Shown piece by piece: positions 1 to 6,674 of a stretch of DNA of 9,467 nucleotides. Where the stretch lies: NCBI GenBank assembly GCA_003661015.1, contig QMVI01000028.1, forward strand, positions 1 through 9,467, given 5' to 3'. Source of the DNA: Methanosarcinales archaeon (GTDB taxonomy: Archaea; Halobacteriota; Methanosarcinia; DSM-18856; Methermicoccaceae). Under the pieces are notes generated by a model. The model did not search any database, was not told where the DNA came from, and saw only the letters and a program-made list of their open reading frames with translations. The translations under genes were made by a program, and so were the position numbers. Numbering within the stretch: position 1 is the stretch's first letter; every line of letters begins with the position of its first letter.

Positions 1-1
1 A

Positions 2-226
2 AGTGGTACCACCGTAAGTGGTTCGATAGTCGATTCAGACACGACAATTGGAAACGACTGCACACTCGAGAGTGGTTGTGTGGTTGGACCGAGGACTGTT
101 ATCAAGAACGGGGTTGTTGTGCATTCCGGAGTCAGAATCTGGCCAGAGGTTGTTGTGCCGGATGGAACGGTTGTGAAGGAGAATCTCTTCAACCAAGAGT
201 ACGAATGCGAAATAAATGGGTCGTGA
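2..226 (+). CDS. C-terminal fragment of a sugar-phosphate nucleotidyltransferase (hexapeptide-repeat tail)
   Basis: This reading frame is open from the window edge to a TGA at 224-226 and gives 74 residues; the 5' part lies outside the window. The residues form hexapeptide repeats typical of a left-handed parallel beta-helix: SIVDSDTTIGNDC, then SGCVVGPRTVIKNGVVV, then SGVRIWPEVVVPDGTVV. The IWP-x-x-x-VPDGTVV ending is common at the end of archaeal NDP-sugar pyrophosphorylases such as mannose-1-phosphate guanylyltransferase or GlmU-like enzymes. These join a nucleotide to a sugar phosphate for glycan synthesis in the cytoplasm. The catalytic Rossmann-like domain is not visible, so substrate specificity cannot be assigned and an acyl- or acetyltransferase tail is not excluded. 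A hairpin followed by T-runs begins right after the stop. Confidence 0.7.
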   Translation, partial: SGTTVSGSIVDSDTTIGNDCTLESGCVVGPRTVIKNGVVVHSGVRIWPEVVVPDGTVVKENLFNQEYECEINGS

Positions 227-228
227 GT

Positions 229-274
229 AAATTCTTGAGAGAATTTTTGAGTTTTGAGAGAATTTTTGAGTTTT
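229..274 (+). terminator. Hairpin plus oligo-T terminator after the nucleotidyltransferase gene
   Basis: Three bases after the TGA lies a perfect 7-bp inverted repeat, AAATTCT (229-235) and AGAATTT (240-246), with a TGAG loop. It is followed by T-rich runs at 244-248, 252-255, 263-267 and 271-274. Archaeal terminators are mainly oligo-T tracts, and this gene converges on the operon ending at 360, so termination here makes sense. The T-runs come from the tandem repeat listed separately. Confidence 0.55.
237..274 (+). repeat. Two tandem copies of a 19-bp unit
   Basis: The unit GAGAGAATTTTTGAGTTTT occurs at 237-255 and again, identical, at 256-274, followed by a further GAG. It lies in the gap between two convergent genes. 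The remainder of the gap, 275-359, shows no gene; it holds only a short imperfect repetition of GAAGACGGAG and GAAGACGAAG around TTTTGA at 301-326. Confidence 0.85.
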
Positions 275-359
275 GAGTGGAGAACGGGCGGTTCTTTGGA
301 GAAGACGGAGTTTTGAGAAGACGAAGTCATCTCATCTGTCATGTCATCTGAAATCTCTT

Positions 360-914
360 TCATCTGAAATGCTTTTCGAACACACCCCAGATGTCCTCAG
401 GTCTCTCGAGTATGAACATCCCATCCATCTCGGAAAGTCTCTTTACATGCTCAACATCCTCTCTCCTGATTCTCAGCTTCATCTTTTTTCCACTGGGCAG
501 TACGGTCTCCACAATCCCCTCAACTATGTCGGATGGCATGAGATAAACCGGGACAAAAGCCTTCATAGCCATGATTGCTGAGTTGGAGAGGAGCGAGTCC
601 GCCACCCCCATCGAAATCTTTGCAACCGTGTTGGAGGTTGCGGGAGCTATCAGAAGAAACTCAAACTTGCCGGTCTGCAACTGCCCCGCGAGGAAAGGGG
701 AGTTTGCATTCACCTCCACATACACCCTGTCGAAATCGTTCTTCAGCTTGTCCGTAAGTCGGTAGTACTTCACTACCTGCTCCCCCGCCCTGCTCAGATA
801 GACCCTGATCTCGACATCTTCGTATTCCTTCCTTATCTCACTCATCACATCGTACGTCTCCACAATCCTGTCTCCGCTTCCGGTTATCCCCCACGCAACA
901 CTCTTCATAATCAT
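360..914 (-). CDS. afpA: Archaeoflavoprotein AfpA (FMN flavoprotein, electron carrier)
   Basis: The 184-residue protein belongs to the flavoprotein fold family that includes AfpA and dihydromethanopterin reductase-like proteins. Visible hallmarks are the N-terminal WGITGSGD loop (residues 8-15) and the FMN-site signature LLIAPATSNTVAKISMGVADSLLSN, recognisable around residues 87-111. In Archaeoglobus, AfpA is an FMN protein thought to take electrons from ferredoxin; a similar soluble carrier role is inferred here. It is the last gene of the operon, and its ATG overlaps the TGA of the iron-sulfur flavoprotein as ATGA (911-914), which suggests translational coupling. An in-frame ATG two codons later is a possible alternative start. 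The gene ends with TGA. A dihydromethanopterin reductase role is possible but less likely given the neighbours. Confidence 0.82.
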   Translation of the reverse strand: MIMKSVAWGITGSGDRIVETYDVMSEIRKEYEDVEIRVYLSRAGEQVVKYYRLTDKLKNDFDRVYVEVNANSPFLAGQLQTGKFEFLLIAPATSNTVAKISMGVADSLLSNSAIMAMKAFVPVYLMPSDIVEGIVETVLPSGKKMKLRIRREDVEHVKRLSEMDGMFILERPEDIWGVFEKHFR

Positions 915-1489
915 TCCTCTGATAAATACTCGGCAAACTTCCTTACAGTCTTTCTGAGCGTTCTGAACCCTTCTTCATCCTCTTCCACGCCCTCCAGCGT
1001 GTCTTTCGACCAGAACGTTGCACCGAGATTCGCACCAAACGAGCCGCCACTCACAGGTACGATTCCGTTCAGTATATAGAACGTGATTATCTGCTGGAGG
1101 GCGAGTTCCTGCCCGCCTATTCTGTCCCCTCCAACAGCTATCGCCATCCCCACCTTTCCACGAAAGAAGTTGTAGTCTGATGCAACCAGCGCCCTGCACC
1201 TGTCCATTACCGCTTTTATCTGCCCACTCACTCCGCCGTTGTAAACTGGAGTTGCCATTATGATTCCCCTCGCATCCCCCAATCTCTCATACAACTCGTA
1301 CATATCGTCCTTGATTCTGCACTCCCCGTTCTTCAAACAGTAATCACAATGCTGGCAGAAACCTATGTTCTTTCCCCTCACCGTGTAGAGGTGGGTCTCA
1401 AATCCCTTTTCCCCCATCATCTCAAGTGCCTTTGTCAGAACATACTCTGTCGCCCTTTTTCTCGGACTTCCGCATATGCCAACTATCAT
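911..1489 (-). CDS. Iron-sulfur flavoprotein (Isf-type, NADPH-dependent FMN reductase fold)
   Basis: This 192-residue flavodoxin-like protein begins with the FMN phosphate loop GSPRKRATEYVL (from residue 8). It carries a compact cysteine motif C45-x2-C48-x2-C51-x5-C57, the signature that binds a 4Fe-4S cluster in Isf proteins of methanogens and Archaeoglobus. The second FMN segment is ATPVYNGGVSGQIKAVMDR (about 79-97) and a third is GGDRIGGQE. Isf proteins are two-electron/one-electron switches that accept electrons from ferredoxin and have been linked to O2 or peroxide reduction. The start is the ATG overlapping the FprA stop (ATGA, 1486-1489); the stop overlaps the AfpA start in the same way. 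Its place between fprA and afpA suggests it passes electrons within this defence module; the direction of flow is inferred. Confidence 0.85.
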   Translation of the reverse strand: MIVGICGSPRKRATEYVLTKALEMMGEKGFETHLYTVRGKNIGFCQHCDYCLKNGECRIKDDMYELYERLGDARGIIMATPVYNGGVSGQIKAVMDRCRALVASDYNFFRGKVGMAIAVGGDRIGGQELALQQIITFYILNGIVPVSGGSFGANLGATFWSKDTLEGVEEDEEGFRTLRKTVRKFAEYLSEE

Positions 1490-2670
1490 ACTCTCTCCTT
1501 AATCTTTTCTGCCATATCAACACCGAGGTCGAATGCCTTCATCAGTTCCTCATCCGTGGGTCTGTACCTTATCTGGAAGGGTGGAAGCACATCGAACCTT
1601 AGTTTCTCAAGCACCTCTGTGATCTGCTTGACAGCTCCACCGCTCCATCCATAAGACCCGAAGGCAACACCTAACTTCCCCTTGGGTCTCAGTCCCTGCA
1701 ATGATGTGAGGAAGAATGAAACCGATGGGAGGAATGTCTTGTGCATCGTTGAGGAGCCGATTGCCACACCACCTGCATCCAGTATCTCAGCCATGATATC
1801 ACTGATGTCATCATTTCTCACTCGGAACACCCTCACATCAACACCCTCCGAGCCTGCACCCTCTGCAATCGCCTTCGCTATTCGGGATGTGCTCTCCCAC
1901 ATCGTATCGTACACCACGACCAGTTTCCTCTCGCTCACGAAGTTCGCCCACTTCTCATACATCTCGAGTATCCTCTGCGGGTTCTTCCATATCACCCCAT
2001 GGCTCGGAGCTATCATTTCGATTTCGATGGTGGAAAGCTCCTCCAGTTTCCTCTTGACCAGCTCCCCAAACGGCATCAGTATGTTTGCATAGTACAGCTT
2101 CGCCCACCTTATCGCCTCATCAACTCCCACGTCCTCGGCATACCTCTCCACACTCGCAAAATGCTGTCCGAACGCATCATTCGACATGAGTATTTTGTCC
2201 TCCTTCACATACGTCACCATGTTATCTGGCCAGTGAAGCATTGGGGTCTCGACGAACATGAGAGTTCTCCTGCCTACGGAGAGTTCGTCCCCTGTCTTCA
2301 CCACCTTCATCTCCCACTCTGAACAGTCAAAATGTTTGCACAGTCCCTTCTTTCCTTTCTCGGTACATATCACGGTTGCATCTGTCAGTTCCTTTACATC
2401 CGCAAGTGCGCCGGAGTGGTCTGTCTCAACATGGTTCGATACGATGTAATCTATTTCAGATGGCTCAACCACCTGAGAAATCCTCTCAATCATCTCATGG
2501 AAGAACCTCTGCTTCACGGTATCCACGAGCGTTATCTTCTCATCGACTATGAGGTAGGCGTTGTAGCTCGAACCTCTTTCGATTTTGAAGCCATGGAAGT
2601 CTCTCTCCCCCCAGTCCACAGCCCCAACCCAGTATATGTCCTTCACTATCTCAACCGGCTCTGGCTTCAT
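1486..2670 (-). CDS. fprA: Flavodiiron protein FprA (O2-reducing, probable F420H2 oxidase)
   Basis: The 394-residue protein has the two domains of an A-type flavodiiron protein and no rubredoxin tail. The N-terminal metallo-beta-lactamase-like domain (about 1-245) holds the diiron ligands H80-x-E82-x-D84, H146 (in MLHWPD), D165 (in SNDAF) and H224 (in PSHG), all present. The C-terminal flavodoxin-like domain (about 248-394) begins VVVYDTMWESTSRIAKAI and includes GVAIGSSTM and FGSYGWSGGAVK for FMN binding. In methanogenic archaea this family reduces O2 to water with F420H2; some members act on NO. The reading frame is open further upstream to 2757, but the ATG at 2670 overlaps the desulfoferrodoxin TGA as ATGA and starts the family-typical MKPEPVEIVKDIYWVGAVDW, so it is preferred. 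Confidence 0.93.
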   Translation of the reverse strand: MKPEPVEIVKDIYWVGAVDWGERDFHGFKIERGSSYNAYLIVDEKITLVDTVKQRFFHEMIERISQVVEPSEIDYIVSNHVETDHSGALADVKELTDATVICTEKGKKGLCKHFDCSEWEMKVVKTGDELSVGRRTLMFVETPMLHWPDNMVTYVKEDKILMSNDAFGQHFASVERYAEDVGVDEAIRWAKLYYANILMPFGELVKRKLEELSTIEIEMIAPSHGVIWKNPQRILEMYEKWANFVSERKLVVVYDTMWESTSRIAKAIAEGAGSEGVDVRVFRVRNDDISDIMAEILDAGGVAIGSSTMHKTFLPSVSFFLTSLQGLRPKGKLGVAFGSYGWSGGAVKQITEVLEKLRFDVLPPFQIRYRPTDEELMKAFDLGVDMAEKIKERV

Positions 2671-3098
2671 GCCTTCCACAACCCATGAACGTTGCAGTAT
2701 TCCCTCACCGCCTTCACATCTGGCACCCTGCGGACTGCGGGCGACATGGGACAGCATCTCGGTCCTTTCACCTTCTTAACAGCCGGAATCTCGAACTCAG
2801 CCTTTGGCTCATCACCTGATTTGAGATGCTTTCTGTAAACCGCATCGTCTGTAATCACCTCGATCCATTCGATGTAGTGGTTTTCTTCCATCGGGTGCGG
2901 AACACTCCCAACCTTGACAACCAACTTCTTCCCATACTCCACAACCGGAACATGCTTCTCCTTCCCAGCATCCTCTGTCTTCGGCTCGAGCAGTTTCATG
3001 GGCTGTTCACAGCACACAGGCACACATCTCCCGGCATGCACAACCTCCAAGATGTTCCCGCACACCTCACACCTGTACATCTCGTTCAACTCGGTCAT
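2667..3098 (-). CDS. dfx: Desulfoferrodoxin / superoxide reductase with an extra loop
   Basis: The 143-residue protein matches two-iron desulfoferrodoxin. The N-terminal desulforedoxin-like centre I has C10-x2-C13 and C29-C30. The catalytic centre II has H49 (KHVPVVE), H68 and H74 (HPMEENHYIEWIEV), C135 and H138 (EYCNVHGLWKA). It reduces superoxide to hydrogen peroxide in the cytoplasm without making O2. Compared with classical members of about 125 residues, roughly 18 residues (about 112-129, beginning GPRCCPMSP) are inserted just before the segment carrying the last Cys and His ligands. The start is the ATG at 3098 because GGAGG sits 7 bases upstream; a GTG two codons earlier lies inside that ribosome site. 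It is 33 bases downstream of peroxiredoxin and overlaps fprA. Confidence 0.93.
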   Translation of the reverse strand: MTELNEMYRCEVCGNILEVVHAGRCVPVCCEQPMKLLEPKTEDAGKEKHVPVVEYGKKLVVKVGSVPHPMEENHYIEWIEVITDDAVYRKHLKSGDEPKAEFEIPAVKKVKGPRCCPMSPAVRRVPDVKAVREYCNVHGLWKA

Positions 3099-3103
3099 TT
3101 TCA

Positions 3104-3111
3104 CACCTCCC
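3104..3111 (-). promoter_or_regulatory. Ribosome binding site of desulfoferrodoxin
   Basis: On the minus strand GGGAGGTG stands directly before TGAAAATG, placing GGAGG 7 bases from the ATG at 3098. This spacing decides the start against the overlapping GTG at 3104. The gene is internal to the operon, so a Shine-Dalgarno site is expected, unlike the leaderless first genes. Confidence 0.7.
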
Positions 3112-3131
3112 TTTCCCTATCACAACCCTCA

Positions 3132-3797
3132 TCACAGCTTCCTATAACAGAACCACCAGTCGTAGTTCTCGTATTCTTCCAGTCTCTTCTTTGCATCCTC
3201 CACTGTCTTCGCGGGCGGTATGATTACGCTGTCACCCACCAGTTCATTCTCGGGCCAGTTTGCAGGTATTGCAACTCCTTCTCCATCAACAATCTGCAGA
3301 CCTCTCACCATCCTCAAAATCTCGTCCATGTTCCTTCCAAGCTCTTGCGGATAGTAAAGAATCGCCCTTATCACACCCTGCGGGTCAACGATGAACACCG
3401 CCCTAACGGTATTCGTTCCCTTGCCCGGATGTATGAGACCCAACCTTTTGGATACAATACCCGTGTCATCCGCTATTACTGGAAACTCGATCTCAACACC
3501 CAGCTTCTCATTTATCCACTCGACCCACTTTATGTGAGAGAACACCTGGTCAATGCTCAGACCTATCAGCTCACAGTTCAGTTCCCTGAATTTGTCGTAT
3601 CTCTTTTGAAACGCAACGAACTCGGTCGTGCAAACTGGTGTAAAATCAGCAGGATGACTGAAAAATACGAACCATTTTCCCTTGTAGTCCTCTGGCAGAT
3701 TCATCACGCCATGAGTTGTTTGCACTTCCATCGATGGGAATGTCTCTCCAATCAGGGGAAACCTCTCCCCAGCCATTTCTTCCATTCTTTCACACAT
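3132..3797 (-). CDS. Peroxiredoxin (Prx6/AhpC-type thiol peroxidase)
   Basis: The 221-residue protein is a full-length archaeal peroxiredoxin of the Prx6-like group. The active-site segment is HPADFTPVCTTEF, with the peroxidatic cysteine at C56 and its T53 and P49 neighbours. Other matches are FPVIADDTGIVSKRLGL, RAVFIVDPQGVIR, and PANWPENELVGDSVIIPPAKT, typical of the long C-terminal arm. C217 in DWWFCYRKL near the end could be the resolving cysteine. It removes the peroxide formed by superoxide reductase. The first gene of the operon, it has a TATA element at 3827-3833. The ATG at 3797 was chosen; GTG at 3806 (possibly leaderless) and ATG at 3776, which gives the family-like start MAGERFPLIGE, are alternatives. 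Confidence 0.92.
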   Translation of the reverse strand: MCERMEEMAGERFPLIGETFPSMEVQTTHGVMNLPEDYKGKWFVFFSHPADFTPVCTTEFVAFQKRYDKFRELNCELIGLSIDQVFSHIKWVEWINEKLGVEIEFPVIADDTGIVSKRLGLIHPGKGTNTVRAVFIVDPQGVIRAILYYPQELGRNMDEILRMVRGLQIVDGEGVAIPANWPENELVGDSVIIPPAKTVEDAKKRLEEYENYDWWFCYRKL

Positions 3798-3826
3798 TTT
3801 TATCACATACGAAATTCAGAATAACG

Positions 3827-3833
3827 ATTTATA
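3827..3833 (-). promoter_or_regulatory. TATA box of the oxidative-stress operon
   Basis: On the minus strand TATAAAT is centred about 24 bases before the GTG at 3806 and 33 before the ATG at 3797. Archaeal TATA boxes lie about 26 bases before transcription starts, so the mRNA should begin near 3804 with almost no leader. The palindrome at 3842-3856 lies just upstream of this box, where an activator or repressor could act. Confidence 0.55.
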
Positions 3834-3841
3834 ATATTTTT

Positions 3842-3856
3842 GTTCGAAAATCGAAC
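3842..3856. promoter_or_regulatory. 15-bp palindrome between divergent promoters, candidate Lrp operator
   Basis: GTTCGA-AAA-TCGAAC is a perfect inverted repeat with 6-bp arms. It stands between the minus-strand TATA box of the peroxiredoxin operon and the plus-strand TATA boxes of the Lrp/AsnC gene. Lrp/AsnC proteins bind dyad-symmetric sites of about this size and often regulate themselves and a divergent neighbour. The assignment to this regulator is inferred from position. Confidence 0.5.
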
Positions 3857-3884
3857 CAGACTATATATACCAGACTATATATAT
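3855..3884 (+). promoter_or_regulatory. Duplicated TATA-box segment of the Lrp/AsnC promoter
   Basis: The 14-base unit ACCAGACTATATAT occurs twice in tandem (3855-3868 and 3869-3882), creating two TATA elements. The second, TATATATAT at 3876-3884, is centred 24-27 bases before the ATG pair at 3904 and 3907, fitting a leaderless transcript. The first would start transcription near 3892. The duplication overlaps the palindrome by two bases. Confidence 0.6.
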
Positions 3885-3903
3885 TTGAATGAAACATGTT
3901 ATA

Positions 3904-4320
3904 ATGATGGATGAAAGAGACAGAAAAATCATTTCGATGTTGCTGAGAGATGCAAGAACCCCAAAGACGAAGATGGCGAAGATGCTTGGACTGAGTGAGA
4001 CTGCGGTCAGGAAGAGGATAACAAAACTGGAAAAGGAAGGTGTGATACTCGGATACTATGCGATGCTGAACTACAAGAATCTGTTTGCCTCCCTCACCGG
4101 AATCGATGTCGGTCCTGAACATCTCTGGGATGTGATCAGAAAACTGAGGGAAATGGAGGAGGTGAAGATTGTGATGCTGACATCAGGAGACCACACCATC
4201 ATGAGTTAGATTGTTGCCTTCTCGCTCGACGAATTGTCTGAAATCCACAAAAAAATAGCAAGAATGAATGGAGTGAATAGGATTTGTCCGGCTGTGATTC
4301 TCGAGAGTGTGAAATGGTGA
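3904..4320 (+). CDS. Lrp/AsnC-family transcription regulator with in-frame TAG (probable pyrrolysine)
   Basis: Reading TAG at 4207-4209 as sense gives 138 residues ending in TGA, a normal length for the family. The N-terminal winged helix runs MDERDRKIISMLL through KTKMAKMLGLSETAVRKRITKLEKEGVI (about 2-48). The C-terminal RAM ligand-binding domain follows: SLTGIDVGPEHLWDVIRKL, then TSGDHTIMS (to residue 101), the TAG residue 102, then IVAFSLDELSEIHKKI and MNGVNRICPAVILESVKW. The part after TAG is exactly the last strand-helix-strand of an archaeal Lrp RAM domain, so the gene does not end at TAG. It is divergent from the oxidative-stress operon and probably regulates it. Alternative starts are ATG 3889 and 3907. 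If TAG is a stop, this is a 101-residue truncated protein lacking half its RAM domain. Confidence 0.88.
4207..4209 (+). other. In-frame TAG, probable pyrrolysine codon 102 of the Lrp/AsnC gene
   Basis: The codon lies between HTIMS and IVAFSLDEL. Homologous archaeal Lrp proteins have an ordinary residue here within a beta-strand and continue for about 36 residues, as this frame does. Pyrrolysine is the known TAG-encoded amino acid of archaea. A nonsense mutation or sequencing error is the alternative. Confidence 0.7.
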
Positions 4321-4332
4321 TGGTGATGGTGA
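4315..4332 (+). repeat. Three tandem TGGTGA hexamers over the Lrp/AsnC stop codon
   Basis: TGGTGA is repeated three times in the reading frame of the regulator, so its TGA stop is followed by two further in-frame TGA codons. Gain or loss of a hexamer would not move the stop as long as one copy remains. Confidence 0.8.
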
Positions 4333-4355
4333 TGTGAAGCGTGTAGCGAGCTTGA

Positions 4356-4363
4356 TTTAAATA
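4356..4363 (+). promoter_or_regulatory. TATA box of the beta-helix gene
   Basis: TTTAAATA is centred 26 bases before the ATG at 4386, the classic spacing for a leaderless archaeal transcript. No Shine-Dalgarno sequence is present immediately before the ATG. Confidence 0.65.
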
Positions 4364-4385
4364 TTAGTTTGGAGAGTGTGTATGT

Positions 4386-6674
4386 ATGAAACTGGCGAAA
4401 TTACCTCCAATCGTGTTGTTCATATTCATGTTCATATCCATAACAACCGCGGTCATAACAACCGCGGGAGCAAATGCAACTGTAATCCATGTTCCTGAGG
4501 ACTATCCCACCCCATCTCAGGCACTCATCCATGCGAGTGATGGGGACACCATAGTTGTGAACGGAACATACAACGAGGCTCTCAACATTGGAAAGGAGGT
4601 CTCCATTGTGGGTGGCACACTCGGTTGCACACTTGAAAACTACATCTGGATAAAAGCATCGAACATCACGCTTGCCAACCTCACCATAGACACAGACGGA
4701 ACCGGAATACTCGTTGGATACTACTCAGACCCATTCCGCACCAATGTGAGCATAGAAGGATGCAACATCATCAACGCCACCGATGGCATGGTCATAATAA
4801 ACTCTGAAGTGAATGTATCCAACACCACAGCATCCACCTTCAGATACTCGCTCAGACCCATCTCCTCCTGGGTGCGGGTGGAGGACTGCTCACTTCAGAG
4901 CGATGTGTTCGCCACAGATAACGGCTTTTTCTCGATGCACAACACCACCATATATGGAAAAACATCCCCTGTCTATCTGTACAACGTGGATGGGGAAATC
5001 GAGGATGCATTCCTCACAGGAGAGCAGAGCGGTGTGATACTGCGCAACTCTTCATCCACTCTTTCGAACATCTCGTTCGAGGGTCTGAACATAGGACTTT
5101 ATCTGCTGAATTCGGAGGGAGTAAGTGCTGAATCCATCTCTGCAACCAACTGTTCTTAGGGGATTTATGTGTATTCCTCCGAGAACTCATTGATTTCGAA
5201 CGTCTCGACCACTGATTGCGAGTTTGGAGTGTGTGTCCAGTATTCCTCGCACTGCTGTGTGTTCAATCTCACCTCATCCTTGACAACAATTCCTGTGTAT
5301 GGAAGAGATTCGTCATACCTCATCCTCTCGGATTCGACAATAGATGGGGGGAGGTACGGTGTACTGCTCTACACCGTAAACGACTCCACCATCTCGAACA
5401 CCACCATATGGGGATGTGAAAAGCACGGAATCATTGCAGAAGTCCATTCCACCAACCTCACCCTCACCCACAACACCATCCACTCGTGTCCGTACGGAAT
5501 ACACATGGACAATGTCTCGAACTCGTTCGTGAGATACAACACCGTGTTCAACGACACACACTCTGGCATATACGGTGCATACCTGAACAACGTCTTCATC
5601 GAGAACAACACCGGATACGATAACAACTTCACAGTTTGGACAAGGGTCAGCAGTGGCACAGTAGTGAGGGACAACACAGCCAGCTCGTGCAGAATCTATT
5701 CCTATCAGGTGAGCTTCGATGACCATGGACTCTTTGAGAACAACACAGGTACTGAGGGTCTCCTGCTCGCCTTTTCGGATTCAACCCGCATCACGAACAA
5801 CACCCTTGAGGGTCTTTATGGCATCGTAGCATACAACACAACATCCTCTATCATCCAGAACAACTCCATATCCGCAAGGTTCGGAGTGGTTATCACGAAC
5901 ACAACCTTCTGGTCAAATGTGAAACTGCTGAACTTGAAGATGAAGAGGCTCAAGGTGAAGGGGGTGAAAAAGGAGCTGAAAGAACAGCTCGTACTCATGT
6001 ACGAGCTCGGAATCACACGCCCGTACTTCACAAACAAGAGTGGTGCTGTTGAGCCTCCCGGTTTCTACAACCTCCCGGACCACAATACCGTTGTGGGGAA
6101 CACGATATCTGGGGATATAGGAGTGGTGGTGACCGGAGTCGAGAACAATGTGGTTGGAAATAGGGTGGATGCAAAGCTGGGGGTGGTGGTGCAGTCTGTC
6201 CCGGAATCGAGAGCCTTCAACAACTCGATAAGGGACAATGAAATTTCTGCGAACAGCGGGATTGTGATTGCGGGTCTCACAGAAGAGAGACTCACGAACT
6301 GCCACATCCAGAACAACTCTCTGGACACAAAACTCGGGATAACCGTATGGAGGAACGCACAGACCGAAATATCCGACAACTTCATCCAGTCCACAAAGTT
6401 CGGGACAGTCGTAATAGGGGATGTTGGTACTCCGTTCGCATACGTGGTCCATAACCGCTACGAAGGATTTTCAGGTGCCTTGGTTTTCAAGAGGCACGGA
6501 TGCGAACTCCACTACAACGACTTCGGAAATACGAGCGTTGGAGTGTGGGGAATAACACCGCAGAGAGTTAATGCGGAATACAACTGGTGGGGCTCTCCGA
6601 GGGGCCCATCTCCACGAACATCAATGGCTATTGGGAATGTGGATTTCAGACCATGGCTGGAAACACCTCCTTAA
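4386..6674 (+). CDS. Secreted NosD-like right-handed beta-helix protein with in-frame TAG
   Basis: With TAG (5157-5159) as sense the gene encodes 762 residues. Residues 1-31 are a signal peptide (hydrophobic PIVLFIFMFISITTAV, likely cut after ANA). VIHVPEDYPTPSQALIHASDG followed by DTIVVNGTY is the usual opening of archaeal NosD-like/PbH1 cell-surface proteins. Repeats with N-x-[N/T] turns and strands such as YGIHMD, SGIYGAY, FGVVITN, IGVVVTG and LGVVVQS follow, with many N-glycosylation sequons. The closing segment YNWWGSPRGPSP and GNVDFRPWL is family-typical. TAG is residue 258, inside a repeat (ATNCS then GIYVYSSENS), and the frame stays open for 504 more codons. A basic, helix-like insert at about 513-560 interrupts the repeats. 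No membrane anchor is seen at the C-terminus. Its role is probably extracellular glycan or surface binding; copper insertion is not supported. Transcription starts at the ATG. Confidence 0.85.
4439..4467 (+). repeat. 15-bp tandem duplication within the signal-peptide coding region
   Basis: CATAACAACCGCGGT at 4439-4453 is followed at once by a second copy (4454-4467) that differs only at its final base. It encodes ITTAV then ITTAG, lengthening the end of the signal peptide by five residues without changing the frame. Confidence 0.8.
5157..5159 (+). other. In-frame TAG, probable pyrrolysine codon 258 of the beta-helix gene
   Basis: The codon sits at the position before GI in a beta-helix repeat unit (NCS-TAG-GIYVYSS), where these repeats usually carry an ordinary polar or aromatic residue. 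The open frames on both sides have the same phase. The next in-frame ATG is at 5169, with no promoter and no convincing ribosome site, so a separate downstream gene is unlikely. Confidence 0.7.

Noticed and set aside
76..276. A 66-codon Cys-rich plus-strand frame near the window start
   Set aside because: It is out of frame with the hexapeptide-repeat protein and runs on into the terminator repeat.
2671..2757. Upstream extension of FprA by 29 codons
   Set aside because: It lies entirely within the desulfoferrodoxin coding end in another frame, and the ATG in the ATGA overlap gives the family-typical N-terminus.
2826..3824. A 332-codon plus-strand open frame opposite peroxiredoxin and desulfoferrodoxin
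   Set aside because: It is antisense to two unmistakable genes with intact catalytic motifs, is rich in His and Pro, and shows no domain; it arises from their codon bias.
3904..4320. Lrp/AsnC gene as a simple pseudogene
   Set aside because: Only one TAG interrupts an otherwise intact, well-conserved protein, and the neighbouring gene shows the same codon. The option is kept open in the findings but is not preferred.
5913..6452. A 179-codon minus-strand open frame inside the beta-helix gene
   Set aside because: It mirrors the repeat region on the other strand, has no promoter and no recognisable motif.
4386..6674. Beta-helix region as two genes, one ending at 5159 and one starting at 5169
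   Set aside because: Both parts share one phase, the second lacks a signal peptide, promoter or ribosome site, and TAG is the only interruption.
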